From contig CAMDJN010000003.1 in assembly GCA_945900795.1 (NCBI GenBank), positions 1-57,953 of the forward strand: a stretch of DNA of 57,953 nucleotides, given 5' to 3'. Of this stretch, positions 1 to 7,195 are shown piece by piece (the first letter of the stretch is position 1; the number at the start of each line of letters is the position of its first letter). The stretch comes from Rickettsia typhi (GTDB lineage Bacteria > Pseudomonadota > Alphaproteobacteria > Rickettsiales > UBA1997). The position numbers and the translations under genes were made by a program. The notes below the pieces were generated by a model. The model did not search any database and was not told the origin of the DNA. It worked only from the letters and a program-made list of their open reading frames with translations.

Positions 1-138
1 AGGTTGAGTTTGTAAATTATTTCTCGTTCACAAAGAGAAATCCGAGTGTAGTTTTTGGTCATGATTGCGCACTTTAATTGTTGTAAACCTTTTGAGGTTA
101 ACAACGATGTAAAGTTGCGCTAGGAGATTGAACTCACC
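1..138 (+). repeat. Terminal palindromic repeat, copy 1 (RPE-like)
   Basis: These 138 bases are an exact reverse complement of 57809-57946, and a diverged copy lies near 33415-33511. The centre (about 66-121) is an imperfect palindrome: TGCGCACTTTAATTG on one side and GTAAAGTTGCGC on the other, around TTTTGA. On the minus strand the repeat is open and is fused in frame to an mntP-like start (codon 35 onward). Palindromic elements that keep a reading frame inside genes are known from Rickettsia (RPE). Kinship with those is inferred from behaviour, not from sequence identity. Confidence 0.85.
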
Positions 139-240
139 ATCTCTTCCAGAAAATGGCCGAATCCCCATTGCAACTGCCACAGAAAAGGAATCTGCGCTTA
201 GAATTAAACCAACAATAATAACTTCAAAACCTGGAGGCAT
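28..240 (-). pseudogene. mntP: Truncated MntP-like manganese efflux pump fused to repeat
   Basis: The first 34 codons encode a membrane start with the segment LILSADSFSVAVAMGI. This resembles the first helix of MntP (DUF204), where a conserved Asp sits in a D-[AS]-F-[AS]-V motif. MntP pumps Mn2+ out of the cell and is normally about 185-190 residues with six helices. Here the match ends at codon 34, exactly where the terminal repeat begins, and the remaining 36 codons are repeat-encoded. The gene therefore lacks five of its six helices and is very probably dead. The ATG at 238-240 has no clear ribosome binding site. Family assignment rests on one helix, so it is moderate. Confidence 0.55.
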
Positions 241-255
241 GTGGAATAGAGCTAG

Positions 256-314
256 AGCCTTGATAGGATTGGTGGACTTGGGCGGATTCGAACCGCCGAC
301 CTACTGATTAAGAG
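256..314 (-). repeat. Island attachment site, distal copy (tRNA-Lys 3' fragment)
   Basis: This is a copy of the T arm, variable region and acceptor 3' end of tRNA-Lys plus 16 bases of 3' flank. It matches 8618-8676 in the same orientation with one mismatch. The match stops inside the anticodon loop (AGAG, then AACG instead of TCAG), so the crossover core lies between the anticodon loop and the 3' end. The tRNA here is only a fragment and not functional. Confidence 0.88.
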
Positions 315-430
315 AACGATTTTTGTAAAAAATCACAACAAGCTAAAAATCACGGCAACAATGAAATCAAGGCTTCACAGCCATTTTCTTGTTGTTGGTT
401 ATTTTGGTTTTTTGCCATTTTTTGTGGAAA

Positions 431-453
431 AGTGCCCCAAGAGTGCCCCACAG
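431..453 (+). promoter_or_regulatory. Putative integrase or AlpA arm site (paired TGCCCCA)
   Basis: Two TGCCCCA half-sites lie 11 bases apart. The identical 23-base sequence recurs at 8564-8586, and an inverted variant occurs near 8415-8433. These sites fall only at the two island ends, between each attachment site and the first gene. That placement fits arm-type binding sites for the recombinase or its directionality factor; the function is inferred. Confidence 0.4.
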
Positions 454-481
454 AAATTAGAAAAACTTCTTCTAAAATCAG

Positions 482-1630
482 TTATTTTTCCAACAACTCC
501 AAATACTCATCAAAGCGAAAAAGTTTATTTCTTTTCTGGTTGGTATCGAGTTTTAAAATTTCAATTTTTACCAATTTCTGAATTATCGCATTGGCAGTAT
601 TGTAACTAACTTCTAACCCTTTCTGAAGTTCAGTAATGCTGATGACTGGAAAGCGAAACAAGATTGATAAGGTCTCAACTACTTGCTCTTTCGGCAGGCT
701 AAAACTTTTGGAAGTTGTGAGCTTGTCATGCAGCTGCTTTTCTAGCTTCTCAATCCCCTTCGATTTTTTGTAAGCCTCTGTAGCACTTTCTTTGATGGCC
801 TTGAGATAGAAAGAAATCCATCCCTCGAAGTCCCCTTTGGTTCTCACCAAGTCCAACTTCTGGTAATATTCCGCGTGATGTTTTTTGAAGTAAGTTGATG
901 GGTAAAGAATTGGTGCGGCAAGCACGCCGTCCTCAATCAACATCAACACAATCAGCAACCTACCGATTCGACCATTGCCATCAAGGAATGGATGAATGGT
1001 TTCAAACTGCACATGTGCCAAACCAGCCTTGATAAGGATTGGTAGAGACTTGTCATCATTGATAAATTTCTCTAAATCAGCAATCAGTTCGGCGATTTTA
1101 TTTGCTGGAGGTGGAACTAATTTTCCAACCCTCACTTGCTGTTTGCGATATTGACCTGGACTAGCAGCGTCGCCATCTCCACCACTCATCAAAATTTTGT
1201 GAGCCTTTAAAATTACTCTCGAAACGATAGGAAAATTTTCCTTTTGTACCATCGCAAGAGCCGCATCTAGAGCCTTGCCATAATTCAAAACCAGCTGGGT
1301 TTGTTTACTGGTTTTAGATTGGTTTGAGGTGGTAGAAATTTCCTGCGTAAAAATATCAATCAGCGTAGTGTGAATTCCTTCTATTGCAGAGGATAGGAGA
1401 GCTTCTTTGAGGCAATAGGCCTTAACGAACCTTTCGATATTCGGCAATCGCTTTGCCATTTCGTTAAGCTGTCCTAACGCATGCATAGCCTTCCCATGCA
1501 GGTCAATCAGGTCAGAACTAAATTCAAAAGGAGGATTTTTCGGAGGAAGTGTGTTGGGAATAAAAAATTCCAACTCACCAAGTTTTTGGTAGGAGCCTGT
1601 TTGGCGTTGTGTTTGAGGGTTCTGAATCAT
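482..1630 (-). CDS. Fic family protein (class II, N-terminal inhibitory helix)
   Basis: A 382-residue Fic protein. The active-site motif HPFLDGNGRIGR is at 213-224 with the catalytic His and the phosphate-binding GNGR intact. An inhibitory motif SSAIEG at 80-85 matches the [S/T]xxxE[G/N] helix that holds class II Fic enzymes inactive. Residues about 300-382 look like a winged helix-turn-helix. Fic enzymes usually transfer AMP from ATP to Ser, Thr or Tyr of target proteins; the target here is unknown. AAGGAAAA lies a few bases upstream of the ATG. It is the gene nearest the distal attachment site and is transcribed away from 1777, so it is probably island cargo: a regulatory, toxin-like or defence protein. 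Confidence 0.9.
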   Translation of the reverse strand: MIQNPQTQRQTGSYQKLGELEFFIPNTLPPKNPPFEFSSDLIDLHGKAMHALGQLNEMAKRLPNIERFVKAYCLKEALLSSAIEGIHTTLIDIFTQEISTTSNQSKTSKQTQLVLNYGKALDAALAMVQKENFPIVSRVILKAHKILMSGGDGDAASPGQYRKQQVRVGKLVPPPANKIAELIADLEKFINDDKSLPILIKAGLAHVQFETIHPFLDGNGRIGRLLIVLMLIEDGVLAAPILYPSTYFKKHHAEYYQKLDLVRTKGDFEGWISFYLKAIKESATEAYKKSKGIEKLEKQLHDKLTTSKSFSLPKEQVVETLSILFRFPVISITELQKGLEVSYNTANAIIQKLVKIEILKLDTNQKRNKLFRFDEYLELLEK

Positions 1631-1776
1631 TTCAATTTTTCCTTAATTGATGAAATAAAGACGGAGTTTGTCTCTAGTATTTCAATTAGAAAGTATTTAT
1701 TGAAATAAGAGATGCTAGAAGTAGTCTTATTTCAGTTTTGGATAGCTTCCAAAAACCAATACAAATACCACAAAAC

Positions 1777-2208
1777 ATGACCAAAAATAAACAAAAATCC
1801 TCAAGAAAATCAGTCGGAAGACCGACAAAGATGACTCCGGAAATTATCAGTAAATTAGAGTATGCTTTTTTACTTGGTAAAAACGACCTCGAAGCCTGTG
1901 CTGAAGCCAAGATTGGCAAATCAACACTTTACGATTTCCAGAGAAAAAATCCTAGATTTATCGACCGAAAAGCATGGTTTCAGAACAACGTAAAATTGAG
2001 AGCAAAATTGTTAATTGTTAAAGCGATAGAAAATGGATGTGGTAAGGCGTCGAGATGGTGGCTAACAAGATATTGCAAAGAGGAATTTTCTCTGAGAGTT
2101 GCGAAGCCAAAAAACTTGGGAAAAATAACGTCATCAAGTGGTGCTCAACTTCCGATGCAGCAATCAATGCAAGAGGTAAGAAAGCTGCTCGAGGGGATTA
2201 ATCTTTAG
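1777..2208 (+). CDS. Terminase small subunit-like HTH protein
   Basis: 143 residues from the ATG; an in-frame TTG at 1738 would add 13. A basic N-terminus leads into GRPTKMTPEIISKLEYAF, then a helix-turn-helix stretch (DLEACAEAKIGKSTLYDFQRK) and a helical region with RWWLTRYCKEEFS. This arrangement is seen in phBC6A51-type homeodomain proteins annotated as phage terminase small subunits, which recognise packaging DNA. No large terminase subunit is in the island. Satellites often carry a lone small subunit to redirect a helper phage's packaging, which is the inferred role. A plain DNA-binding regulator is the alternative. No ribosome binding site is obvious at either start. Confidence 0.55.
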   Translation: MTKNKQKSSRKSVGRPTKMTPEIISKLEYAFLLGKNDLEACAEAKIGKSTLYDFQRKNPRFIDRKAWFQNNVKLRAKLLIVKAIENGCGKASRWWLTRYCKEEFSLRVAKPKNLGKITSSSGAQLPMQQSMQEVRKLLEGINL

Positions 2209-2211
2209 CTT

Positions 2212-2451
2212 TTAAGCCACTCTCTTCTTCATCTTTATTTCTGGCATCAGCTCAGATGGCTGAACCCTCAATTCCGCTGCAATTTTGCAGATAGCACGTA
2301 GCGATGGATTTCTTTTTCCTCTCTCCAAAAGACTGATGTAGGTGCGGTCAAAACCAACGGTTAAAGCCAAATCCTCTTGGCTCACGTCCCTAGAGACCCT
2401 GATGTCCCGTAGCTTTTCCCCGAATTGTGTTAGAAGTTTTTTATCAAGCAT
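2212..2451 (-). CDS. XRE family HTH transcriptional regulator
   Basis: 79 residues forming a single Cro/C1-type helix-turn-helix. The core SQEDLALTVGFDRTYISLLE (about 24-43) is followed by RGKRNPSL, the usual end of the fourth helix. It has no sensor or oligomerisation domain, like small phage or restriction-modification controller proteins. Its start is only about 116 bases from the likely start of the divergent nuclease-like gene at 2568, so it probably controls that gene and itself. It converges with the terminase-like gene, whose stop lies 3 bases away. Confidence 0.85.
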   Translation of the reverse strand: MLDKKLLTQFGEKLRDIRVSRDVSQEDLALTVGFDRTYISLLERGKRNPSLRAICKIAAELRVQPSELMPEIKMKKRVA

Positions 2452-2567
2452 AGGGCTTGACTTCTTTCGGGAAAATAACTGATAGTCTACGGACTGACAG
2501 TCACATTTCTAACTCAAAACCCAATTTTATGTGGTGGAAACCCACTAAAATCAACGAAATCAGCAAA

Positions 2568-3629
2568 ATGGATTTTAAAGACGAAATAAAGCAAATCGCA
2601 GAAAGAATAACAAATCTAAAGGATAAAATTCAGACAGAAGAGGCTACAAAAAATGCCTTCATCATGCCATTTCTGAAGGCTCTCGGTTACGATGTTTTTA
2701 ATCCACTCGAAGTAGTTCCAGAATATGTCACCGACATTGGAACGAAGAAGGGAGAGAAAATAGATTACGCTATTTTTAAGGACGGAGAGCCTGCTATTTT
2801 GGTTGAATGCAAACATTGGGGACAAAACCTAAATCTACACGATGGACAATTGTTGCGATATTTCCACGTTTCAAAAGCTAAATTCGGCATCCTGACGAAC
2901 GGCATAGAATACCGCTTCTATTCTGACTTAGAAGTGCCAAATAAAATGGATGAGAAGCCCTTCCTGTGCTTTAAAATAACGGAAATAAAGGATGAGCAGC
3001 TTGAAGAGTTAAAGAAGTTTCACAAATCCAATTTCGACATCAACAACATCATCGGAACAGCGAGTGAGCTGAAATACACCAACGAGCTCAGAGCCCTTAT
3101 TCAAAATGAACTAAGCAACCCATCCCCAGAATTTGTCAAATACTTCGCGAAGCAGGTCCATTCTAGCTCGGTAACGACAAAAGTTATCGAACAATTTACT
3201 AATCTCATCAAAAAGTCTGCTCAGCAATATGTCAGTGATTTAATAACAGAGCGTCTTAACGCCGCTTTGGCCAAAGAGTCGAAAACAGAAAACGATCCAT
3301 CAAAGCAAAGTAAGAAATTGTCAGAGGAAGAGAGGAAGGTGGTTACAACGGAAGAAGAACTAGAGGCTTTCATGATAGTAAAATCAATCCTTCGTCAAAA
3401 GATTGATTCCAAAAGAATTCATCACAGAGATTCGCAATCCTATTTTGTAATCATGCTGGATGACAACAATAGGAAGAGCATTTGTCGCCTTTATCTCAGC
3501 GGCAAAAAGAAATTCATGATAACTTTTGATGAGCAGAAAAAAGAGGTGAGAAATGACCTTGAAACTATTGATGATATTTTTGGCTTTGCGGAGGTTTTGA
3601 TGAGGTCTGTGGATAGCTATGCCAACTAA
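2568..3629 (+). CDS. HsdR N-terminal (PD-(D/E)XK) domain protein
   Basis: 353 residues from the ATG at 2568; an in-frame TTG at 2457 exists but would overlap the regulator's promoter region. Residues 1-130 match the type I restriction HsdR N-terminal nuclease fold: Asp66 in KIDYAI, then Glu80-x-Lys82 in ILVECK, preceded by a TEEATKNAFIMPFLKALGY helix. There is no helicase motor. The C-terminal half is charged and helical, with a final beta-rich segment (YFVIMLDDNNRKSICRLYL). Stand-alone HsdR-N proteins occur in phages and islands and have few known functions. The gene overlaps the next one by 11 bases. A DNA-degrading defence role is plausible but unproven. Confidence 0.75.
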   Translation: MDFKDEIKQIAERITNLKDKIQTEEATKNAFIMPFLKALGYDVFNPLEVVPEYVTDIGTKKGEKIDYAIFKDGEPAILVECKHWGQNLNLHDGQLLRYFHVSKAKFGILTNGIEYRFYSDLEVPNKMDEKPFLCFKITEIKDEQLEELKKFHKSNFDINNIIGTASELKYTNELRALIQNELSNPSPEFVKYFAKQVHSSSVTTKVIEQFTNLIKKSAQQYVSDLITERLNAALAKESKTENDPSKQSKKLSEEERKVVTTEEELEAFMIVKSILRQKIDSKRIHHRDSQSYFVIMLDDNNRKSICRLYLSGKKKFMITFDEQKKEVRNDLETIDDIFGFAEVLMRSVDSYAN

Positions 3630-3819
3630 ACAACAGCAAAGATTCTGCCGAAGATGTAATGAGATAGTTCCTGCTGTAGCAAGAGTTCCTAATCACATTC
3701 TTCACTTTATTTTGTCGCTTTTCACATTCGGATTTTGGCTATTTGTGTGGTTTTTTATAGCATTGCTGAACCGCACCGAAAAATTTTACTGCACTAAATG
3801 CAACGGTAGAGCAAGCTGA
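3619..3819 (+). CDS. Small zinc-ribbon membrane protein
   Basis: 66 residues. A CxxC knuckle (Cys10, Cys13) and a second CxxC (Cys58, Cys61) flank one long hydrophobic segment (about 26-50: HFILSLFTFGFWLFVWFFIA). Two cysteine knuckles brought together across a membrane-inserted hairpin is the layout of LITAF-like zinc domains. The ATG lies inside the last codons of the upstream nuclease-like gene, so the two are translationally coupled. No function can be assigned. The pairing suggests a membrane partner or effector for the nuclease-like protein. Confidence 0.6.
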   Translation: MPTKQQQRFCRRCNEIVPAVARVPNHILHFILSLFTFGFWLFVWFFIALLNRTEKFYCTKCNGRAS

Positions 3820-3865
3820 AGTGTTTCACTGTTTCATTCTCTAGGGAGTGAAACAATGAAACACT
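3820..3865. terminator. Bidirectional terminator-like hairpin
   Basis: A 20-base inverted repeat (AGTGTTTCACTGTTTCATTC against its complement, 18 of 20 paired) with a 6-base loop. It begins right after the stop at 3819 and ends 13 bases before the stop of the convergent ATPase gene. Its position between convergent genes and its strong stem fit a shared terminator. It lacks a clean T-run on either side. Confidence 0.55.
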
Positions 3866-3878
3866 AACAAAAACTACT

Positions 3879-4868
3879 TTAGTTTTTCCCCTCTTTCCAC
3901 CTTTTCAAAATCCGATTCACCCTAGAAAGACTAAGTCCAGTTTCATTGGCGATATCTCTCTGGCTCAAACCGCCTTCACTCGCCAACTCCACCACCCTCT
4001 TTTCCTCCAAATCCTCAAGCTCAAAAACTTCCCAACTCGCTTGGTTGTTATTGAGATGAAGTTTGACCTCAAAAGGCTTGGCATCTTCCCCTGCAAAACC
4101 ACGCGATTTTTCAAAATGAATTTCAAACCGCGCACCTTCTTCGCTGTTGTAGTTGGAGGGGTGTTTCAGATTTATCACCGTGTCCAAAATATCCTCTTTC
4201 TTGGAAGTGCCTCGTTGGTTGTTATCCTTGCCAGCGTGATGGATGAAGATGATTGATTTGCCGCAAGAGCGTTGGCGCAAAGCCCAATTTGCTACCGGAT
4301 CCCAACTTGCCGCCTCGTTCTCTTTACCATAACTCACAAGGGTTGAGAGGTTATCGACAATCACAACATCAGCCTCTTTGACGTGAGGTTCGATTGCTTG
4401 CTGACCTTCTTCCGTTGCCAGATTTGGCATGATGCCGTCCTTTTGCTCATCGCGCGTGATGATTGACAAATTATCGTTGTCAGAAGGGTCGATGAGTAAA
4501 GTTTTGAATCTTTCCTGCATTGCATTTGCTGGCATCTCGCCATCAATGTAGAGAACTTTCCACTTCTTACCAATCTTCCACCTATCTGTAAAAAGACTGG
4601 CTCCACTAGCGATTTTGCAGGCAAGAAACAAAGCAAAGTAAGTTTTGCCAACTCCTCTTTTAGCGTAAATCATCACCAATCCTTGCCGTGGGAGGCAAGG
4701 TTGGATGATAAACTCTCTTTCAGAAAGTTTCTTTGACAGAAACTCACCAAGTTTGAGAGCGATTGCTTTTGGTTTGTAGAGCTCTTCGGTGCTGGTTAAA
4801 CCAAGTCTTTCAACCTCTTCAACTTCGGAAATAATTCCATCAAATGTGGTTGGTTTTTTGCGAGTCAT
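3879..4868 (-). CDS. RepA-like AAA ATPase (helicase/replication protein)
   Basis: 329 residues from ATG 4868. This start is chosen because it overlaps the upstream stop as ATGA; an in-frame TTG at 4916 is less likely. Walker A is YAKRGVGKT, followed by YIDGEMP and Walker B VVIVDNLSTL, the order seen in RepA/AAA_25 hexameric ATPases of plasmids, phages and islands. The C-terminus carries a helix-turn-helix (GGLSQRDIANETGLSLSRVN). Such proteins drive replication of the excised element. It is last in the alpA-orf-repA operon. No primase domain is visible. Confidence 0.8.
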   Translation of the reverse strand: MTRKKPTTFDGIISEVEEVERLGLTSTEELYKPKAIALKLGEFLSKKLSEREFIIQPCLPRQGLVMIYAKRGVGKTYFALFLACKIASGASLFTDRWKIGKKWKVLYIDGEMPANAMQERFKTLLIDPSDNDNLSIITRDEQKDGIMPNLATEEGQQAIEPHVKEADVVIVDNLSTLVSYGKENEAASWDPVANWALRQRSCGKSIIFIHHAGKDNNQRGTSKKEDILDTVINLKHPSNYNSEEGARFEIHFEKSRGFAGEDAKPFEVKLHLNNNQASWEVFELEDLEEKRVVELASEGGLSQRDIANETGLSLSRVNRILKRWKEGKN

Positions 4869-5290
4869 GCCACACACCCCACTTCTGAAATTGAGCTTTT
4901 CAACAATTCTACCCAATCCACCAAGACGTAGCGGGCAATTTTCCTTTCACCTTCGCGAATGGTTAAAATTTTAATATCGTGCACATGTCTTAAAATGTGG
5001 ATATAGCTAGAAAGCCGCAGAAGTTTGAAATCATGGCTCTGAAGGGTGGTTATGCCCTCCTTGATTTCGATTAAAACAATCAAGGTTTCAGCATTTTTTC
5101 CTTCAAGATGAAGGATTTTTTGCTGGTCGTTTTGAATTGTAGAAAATTTGGCAAAGACTTTCTTGTTGCCCTTGGAGGGGTTGGATTTTAGATTCATTGT
5201 GACCTCATTAAATTGATGGTTAAACACAGGCTCGTGATTTCCCTCGTCTGCAAACTTGGAAACCACGAGCTTTTTTGTTGTCTTAGGCAT
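4865..5290 (-). CDS. Uncharacterised island protein
   Basis: 141 residues from ATG 5290, which overlaps the end of the AlpA-like gene by 8 bases and has GAGGAAA just upstream; in-frame starts farther upstream are less likely. I recognise no family. The N-terminus is basic (MPKTTKKLVVSK). The rest is mixed alpha/beta, with a hydrophobic strand (LIVLIEIKEGITTL) and no catalytic motif. It lies between an AlpA-like regulator and a RepA-like ATPase with overlaps on both sides, so it probably acts with them in excision or replication. Confidence 0.6.
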   Translation of the reverse strand: MPKTTKKLVVSKFADEGNHEPVFNHQFNEVTMNLKSNPSKGNKKVFAKFSTIQNDQQKILHLEGKNAETLIVLIEIKEGITTLQSHDFKLLRLSSYIHILRHVHDIKILTIREGERKIARYVLVDWVELLKSSISEVGCVA

Positions 5291-5498
5291 GGGTTTCCTC
5301 GTTAAGTTTTTCGACCCATTGAAAGAATTTTTGCTCATCAATTAAGACTCTTTTTCCAACGCGACGCACTACGCTGGAAAAGCCGTTTGTTTTTTCGTTG
5401 AAGATTAGGAAGCGCAAAGACCCTTGGCTTGGCCAAGAATGTTCAGAGGCAAATTGTGCAATAGTTAAGAGGCGGGGGGATTTATTATTTTCTGACAT
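5283..5498 (-). CDS. AlpA-like excisionase/regulator (HTH)
   Basis: 71 residues. The fold is a small winged helix typical of AlpA and excisionase-like proteins: LLTIAQFASEHSW, then a hydrophobic helix, then RRVGKRVLIDEQKFFQWVE. Such proteins bind near the attachment site or the integrase promoter and favour excision. It heads the alpA-orf-repA operon with ATG at 5498. A 160-base gap separates it from the next gene upstream. It is a candidate ligand for the TGCCCCA sites at the island ends. Confidence 0.72.
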   Translation of the reverse strand: MSENNKSPRLLTIAQFASEHSWPSQGSLRFLIFNEKTNGFSSVVRRVGKRVLIDEQKFFQWVEKLNEETHA

Positions 5499-5656
5499 AG
5501 TAAAAAGTTTTTGATTAAAGATTGATAAAAAATCAGCAGCACTGCCACTGATGGTTTAACAAGCTGTAACAAAACTTTTACTTATCTAAATAGGGTATGC
5601 GTATGACCTACGCCATGCGTTGCGCATGATGGGGGTGGGGATGTCGTTAGAGACCC
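5499..5656. other. Intergenic gap holding the likely alpA promoter
   Basis: This gap is the only sizeable one on the island's minus-strand side. It contains small dyads (ATGCG-TTG-CGCAT and GCGTA-...-TACGC at about 5597-5630) and an A/T-rich stretch toward alpA. An origin or operator could sit here, but I see no iterons and no convincing -35/-10 pair. Confidence 0.3.
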
Positions 5657-7195
5657 TTATTTCTTGGTCTTGGATGAGTTGTAGTTTTTTATCAAATCTG
5701 TTCTTCCCAAGTCTTTCAGGGCGTTTTTTATTACTTCATAAAAGACGTTGTCAGAAAATGAGTCTAGGGATCCGTCCTTTTTCTTAAATGATCCGAAGTC
5801 ATTTTTTCGGTCTTTCTCTAGCTTCTTTTTGATTTCAACATGGTTCTTACACTCAGCTAGAGACTTAGCTATCTCACTTTTGACATGATTTATAACTTTA
5901 GTTTTTGCATCGCTTAAACTTTTCCACCTTATCTCTTCTGGACGATTAGTTTTGCGTTGAGATGTCTTGCCAGATATGGAGGAAAGGTGCGTTGTCACAC
6001 CTTTTTGAGATAACTCCTTCAGCTCCGATGGAATTTTTATTCTGTGACCACGCGCCCACTCAATAAAATCAACTACTCTACCAATATCCTCATCTCCATC
6101 GCTACTTAAGAAATTTATTTTGTTCAACTCGCGGTCTTTCTTAAATAAAAAATTGTATTCGCTTAAATCTGCAAATCGCGCTTTGATTATTTTGATATCT
6201 GATTGCCTTTGAGCATCCTCTTCTGAAAGCCCAATCCCACTAATCTCATCGAGAGCTATTTCCATCAAAACCCGCATGTTTCTATCTCCATCCTCGTTTG
6301 GCAATTTAGCGAGAGTCCCAAAGAATTGTTGCGGAGTGCAAATCTTACCTAGACATGGCTTAAGAGAATCATCCCTTATCATTTTCAGCAAAGACTTTAC
6401 CGCAAATTCAGAATGAATTTTTTCTACATCTTGTTTATCGATGATTTTTAAAGCCTTATCCAGTAAGAGTTTCGGCACATATGAAAAAATCTTTTTATGC
6501 TTTTTTACGATCCTAAAAAGCACGTTTCGCAATAAAAAAATGCGTTCTTTGGAAAAATCTTCGCAATCAATTGGGCAGCAGTGCACAAGCTCTTCTGCGC
6601 CATTGCTTCTTTTTTCTACTTTCCAATAAAGCCACTCCCCATTTATTCCACGAGTGTTTGTGTCTAGCATCTCTTGCGCTAGTCTTTTTGCGGACTGATT
6701 GAATTCCTCGTTAATCTCAAAAACATTTCTTATTTCATGGGGGAAAGGAGGTTCTCCTGCTGACAAAAAAAGGAGAACCGCTTCATTGAATGACCAGCAT
6801 TCTTTCTCTTCCGAAAGCCAATAATCGTAATTAAAGAATTTTAACAACTCTTTTGGTGCTGACTCGCCTTCGTTTTCAAGTCGCCATTTAATAAAATCCC
6901 TTGGCTCAACCCAGATACTAGAGGCTTGCTCAACATTATTTTCCTGAACGGCCTTTAAATATTCATCGCGCAAAAAATTTTTTGTCGCCTTATCCATTCC
7001 TCCATCAGGGAACTCAAAATCCGGCTCTTCGAATTCAAGCCTTGCTCTTAGCTTCTTTTTTTTGATGTCCTCTAGTGCTTTTTTGTAGGTTCTTGTGCCT
7101 TTTGTATTATCAAAAATTTCTGTAACCACTCCAACAGTTTCTTCTAAAGACCAAGATTTATCCCTAATCCAGTTGTCGTAATTAATTTTACTCAT
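5657..7195 (-). CDS. Uncharacterised island protein with duplicated WS-x-x-EA module
   Basis: 512 residues from ATG 7195, which overlaps the integrase stop by 8 bases and follows a G-rich ribosome binding site; an upstream TTG at 7207 is less likely. Two related modules are visible. One has NYDNW at 5-9, WSLEE at 15-19 and DFIKW at 100-104, then PKEL. The second has NYDYW at 122-126, WSFNEA at 134-139 and DFIEW at 376-380, then PSEL. A long charged linker and a basic C-terminus (about 400-512) follow. I recognise no enzyme family. Coupling to the integrase suggests a role in recombination, transfer control or host takeover. Confidence 0.7.
   Translation of the reverse strand: MSKINYDNWIRDKSWSLEETVGVVTEIFDNTKGTRTYKKALEDIKKKKLRARLEFEEPDFEFPDGGMDKATKNFLRDEYLKAVQENNVEQASSIWVEPRDFIKWRLENEGESAPKELLKFFNYDYWLSEEKECWSFNEAVLLFLSAGEPPFPHEIRNVFEINEEFNQSAKRLAQEMLDTNTRGINGEWLYWKVEKRSNGAEELVHCCPIDCEDFSKERIFLLRNVLFRIVKKHKKIFSYVPKLLLDKALKIIDKQDVEKIHSEFAVKSLLKMIRDDSLKPCLGKICTPQQFFGTLAKLPNEDGDRNMRVLMEIALDEISGIGLSEEDAQRQSDIKIIKARFADLSEYNFLFKKDRELNKINFLSSDGDEDIGRVVDFIEWARGHRIKIPSELKELSQKGVTTHLSSISGKTSQRKTNRPEEIRWKSLSDAKTKVINHVKSEIAKSLAECKNHVEIKKKLEKDRKNDFGSFKKKDGSLDSFSDNVFYEVIKNALKDLGRTDLIKNYNSSKTKK

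Noticed and set aside
482..2208. Fic and the 1777 protein as a toxin-antitoxin pair
   Set aside because: The Fic protein carries its own inhibitory helix (SSAIEG), and the divergent neighbour resembles a terminase small subunit rather than an antitoxin.
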